Assembly: GCA_001799045.1 (NCBI GenBank)
Contig: MGRY01000077.1
Location: forward strand, 274-7,162
Source: Deltaproteobacteria bacterium RIFCSPLOWO2_02_56_12
GTDB taxonomy: Bacteria; Desulfobacterota; Binatia; UBA9968
Direction: 5' to 3'
DNA: 6,889 nucleotides
Part shown: in pieces, positions 6,590 to 6,889 of the stretch
Numbering within the stretch: the first letter of the stretch is position 1
Layout: each line of letters begins with the position of its first letter
Made by a program: the position numbers and the translations under genes
Notes under the pieces: generated by a model
Database searches by the model: none
The model's input: only the letters and a program-made list of their open reading frames with translations
What the model was told of the DNA's origin: nothing

Positions 6590-6889
6590 CTAAAAGATCG
6601 GCAAGGATGCCGGGCCCGAACGTTGAAAAAAGGTGAGATACAGCATCAGAAGAGATATGAGGGTAAAGCCTCCAATGGTGATCCAGGCGATGAAGTTGAA
6701 GATAGGGCCGTTGACGTGCGGGCCCATCAATTGTTTATCGTTAATGAGTTTTAGCATGACCACAAAGATCAGCGGAAGGAGCAGCGTGTTCAAAGCCTGC
6801 GAGGCAATCAGAAGCGGGATCATCGGGATCCGCGGAAAAAAAATCAGCAACGTGCTCACAAAAATGCAAAACCCGATGATGCAATAAAA
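6590..6889 (-). CDS. Nramp family divalent metal transporter, C-terminal fragment
   Basis: Reading on the - strand gives the last 99 residues of a protein whose start lies beyond the window. The frame stays open to base 6889, and the GTG at 6857-6859 is an internal Val, not a start. Two or three membrane helices are visible. The segment RIPMIPLLIASQALNTLLLP, then KLINDKQLMGPHVNG, then FNFIAWITIGG matches the end of Nramp/MntH-type transporters. In these, the 'PLI..SQ..N..LLP' helix and the 'N...LMG...N...N..AW' region are conserved. Nramp proteins take up Mn2+ or Fe2+ with protons across the inner membrane. The metal-binding residues of helices 1 and 6 are not in the fragment, so metal choice cannot be judged. 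The gene converges on the flippase-like gene with 20 bp between stop codons. No clear bidirectional terminator is visible there. Confidence 0.87.
   Translation of the reverse strand, partial: FYCIIGFCIFVSTLLIFFPRIPMIPLLIASQALNTLLLPLIFVVMLKLINDKQLMGPHVNGPIFNFIAWITIGGFTLISLLMLYLTFFQRSGPASLPIF

Noticed and set aside
6540..6640. Bidirectional terminator between the convergent membrane-protein and Nramp genes
   Set aside because: Only short self-complementary pieces are present (CGGGCCCG at 6611-6618, CCGGC/GCCGG at 6587-6614 with a long loop), and none is followed by a T-run in the right place on either strand. A 9-base direct repeat TAAAAGATC (6550-6558, 6591-6599) looks like coincidence.
6857..6859. 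GTG as the start codon of a complete 89-residue - strand protein
   Set aside because: The frame stays open upstream to the window edge with hydrophobic residues (FYCIIGFCIF), and the sequence matches the C-terminal part of Nramp proteins, so this is an internal Val of a longer gene.
1..6889. A new defence, mobile or secondary-metabolite system
   Set aside because: Every gene belongs to a known housekeeping, transport or membrane family, all catalytic motifs seen are standard, and there is no integrase, transposase, toxin-like gene, CRISPR array or unexplained large gap.

Overview
The window is moderately GC-rich bacterial DNA, densely packed, with seven protein-coding genes and no RNA genes, CRISPR array or insertion sequence that I can support. 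Six genes read on the + strand and the last on the - strand. Both ends cut through a gene. Three things suggest an uncultivated soil or groundwater lineage, of the kind binned as Desulfobacterota/Binatota, Rokubacteria, NC10 or Tectomicrobia: a COG3146-type acyltransferase, an NMT1-like ABC importer, and a palindromic repeat of the 'GTCATTCTGAGCGAAGCGAAGAATCT' kind, which I recall as scattered through such genomes. This placement is an inference and is weak below phylum level.

Layout. Positions 1-942 hold the 3' part of a COG3146/DUF482 (FemAB/GNAT-like) acyltransferase gene. Positions 943-1087 form the largest gap: a short degenerate GAAGGGT repeat array followed by a good sigma70-like promoter candidate (TTGACA, 17 bp, TAACGT). 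Positions 1088-3812 encode a complete SsuABC/TauABC/ThiXYZ-type importer in the order permease, periplasmic binding protein, ATPase. An imperfect palindromic repeat sits between the last two genes and overlaps the start of the ATPase gene. Positions 3828-5543 are purM and purN, steps 5 and 3 of de novo purine synthesis. Positions 5589-6569 encode a UPF0104/LPG-synthase-TM (flippase-like) membrane protein. The C-terminal end of an Nramp-family divalent metal transporter gene converges on it from the - strand (6590-6889).

How the genes fit together. From 1088 to 6569 all genes are co-directional with gaps of 9 to 45 bp, so one operon driven from the 1027-1055 promoter is plausible. The exception is the 40 bp gap before the ATPase gene, which holds the repeat. 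The importer's substrate cannot be read from the sequence. One tentative link is that PurM makes aminoimidazole ribotide (AIR), the branch point to the thiamine pyrimidine, and some NMT1/ThiY-like importers carry thiamine pyrimidine precursors. No TPP riboswitch was found, so this stays a hypothesis.

The most interesting local feature is the repeat at 2929-2993. It appears to supply both the Shine-Dalgarno-like sequence and the ATG of the ATPase gene, and so its first 12 codons. Otherwise this is an ordinary metabolic and transport region, and I see no new biological system in it.
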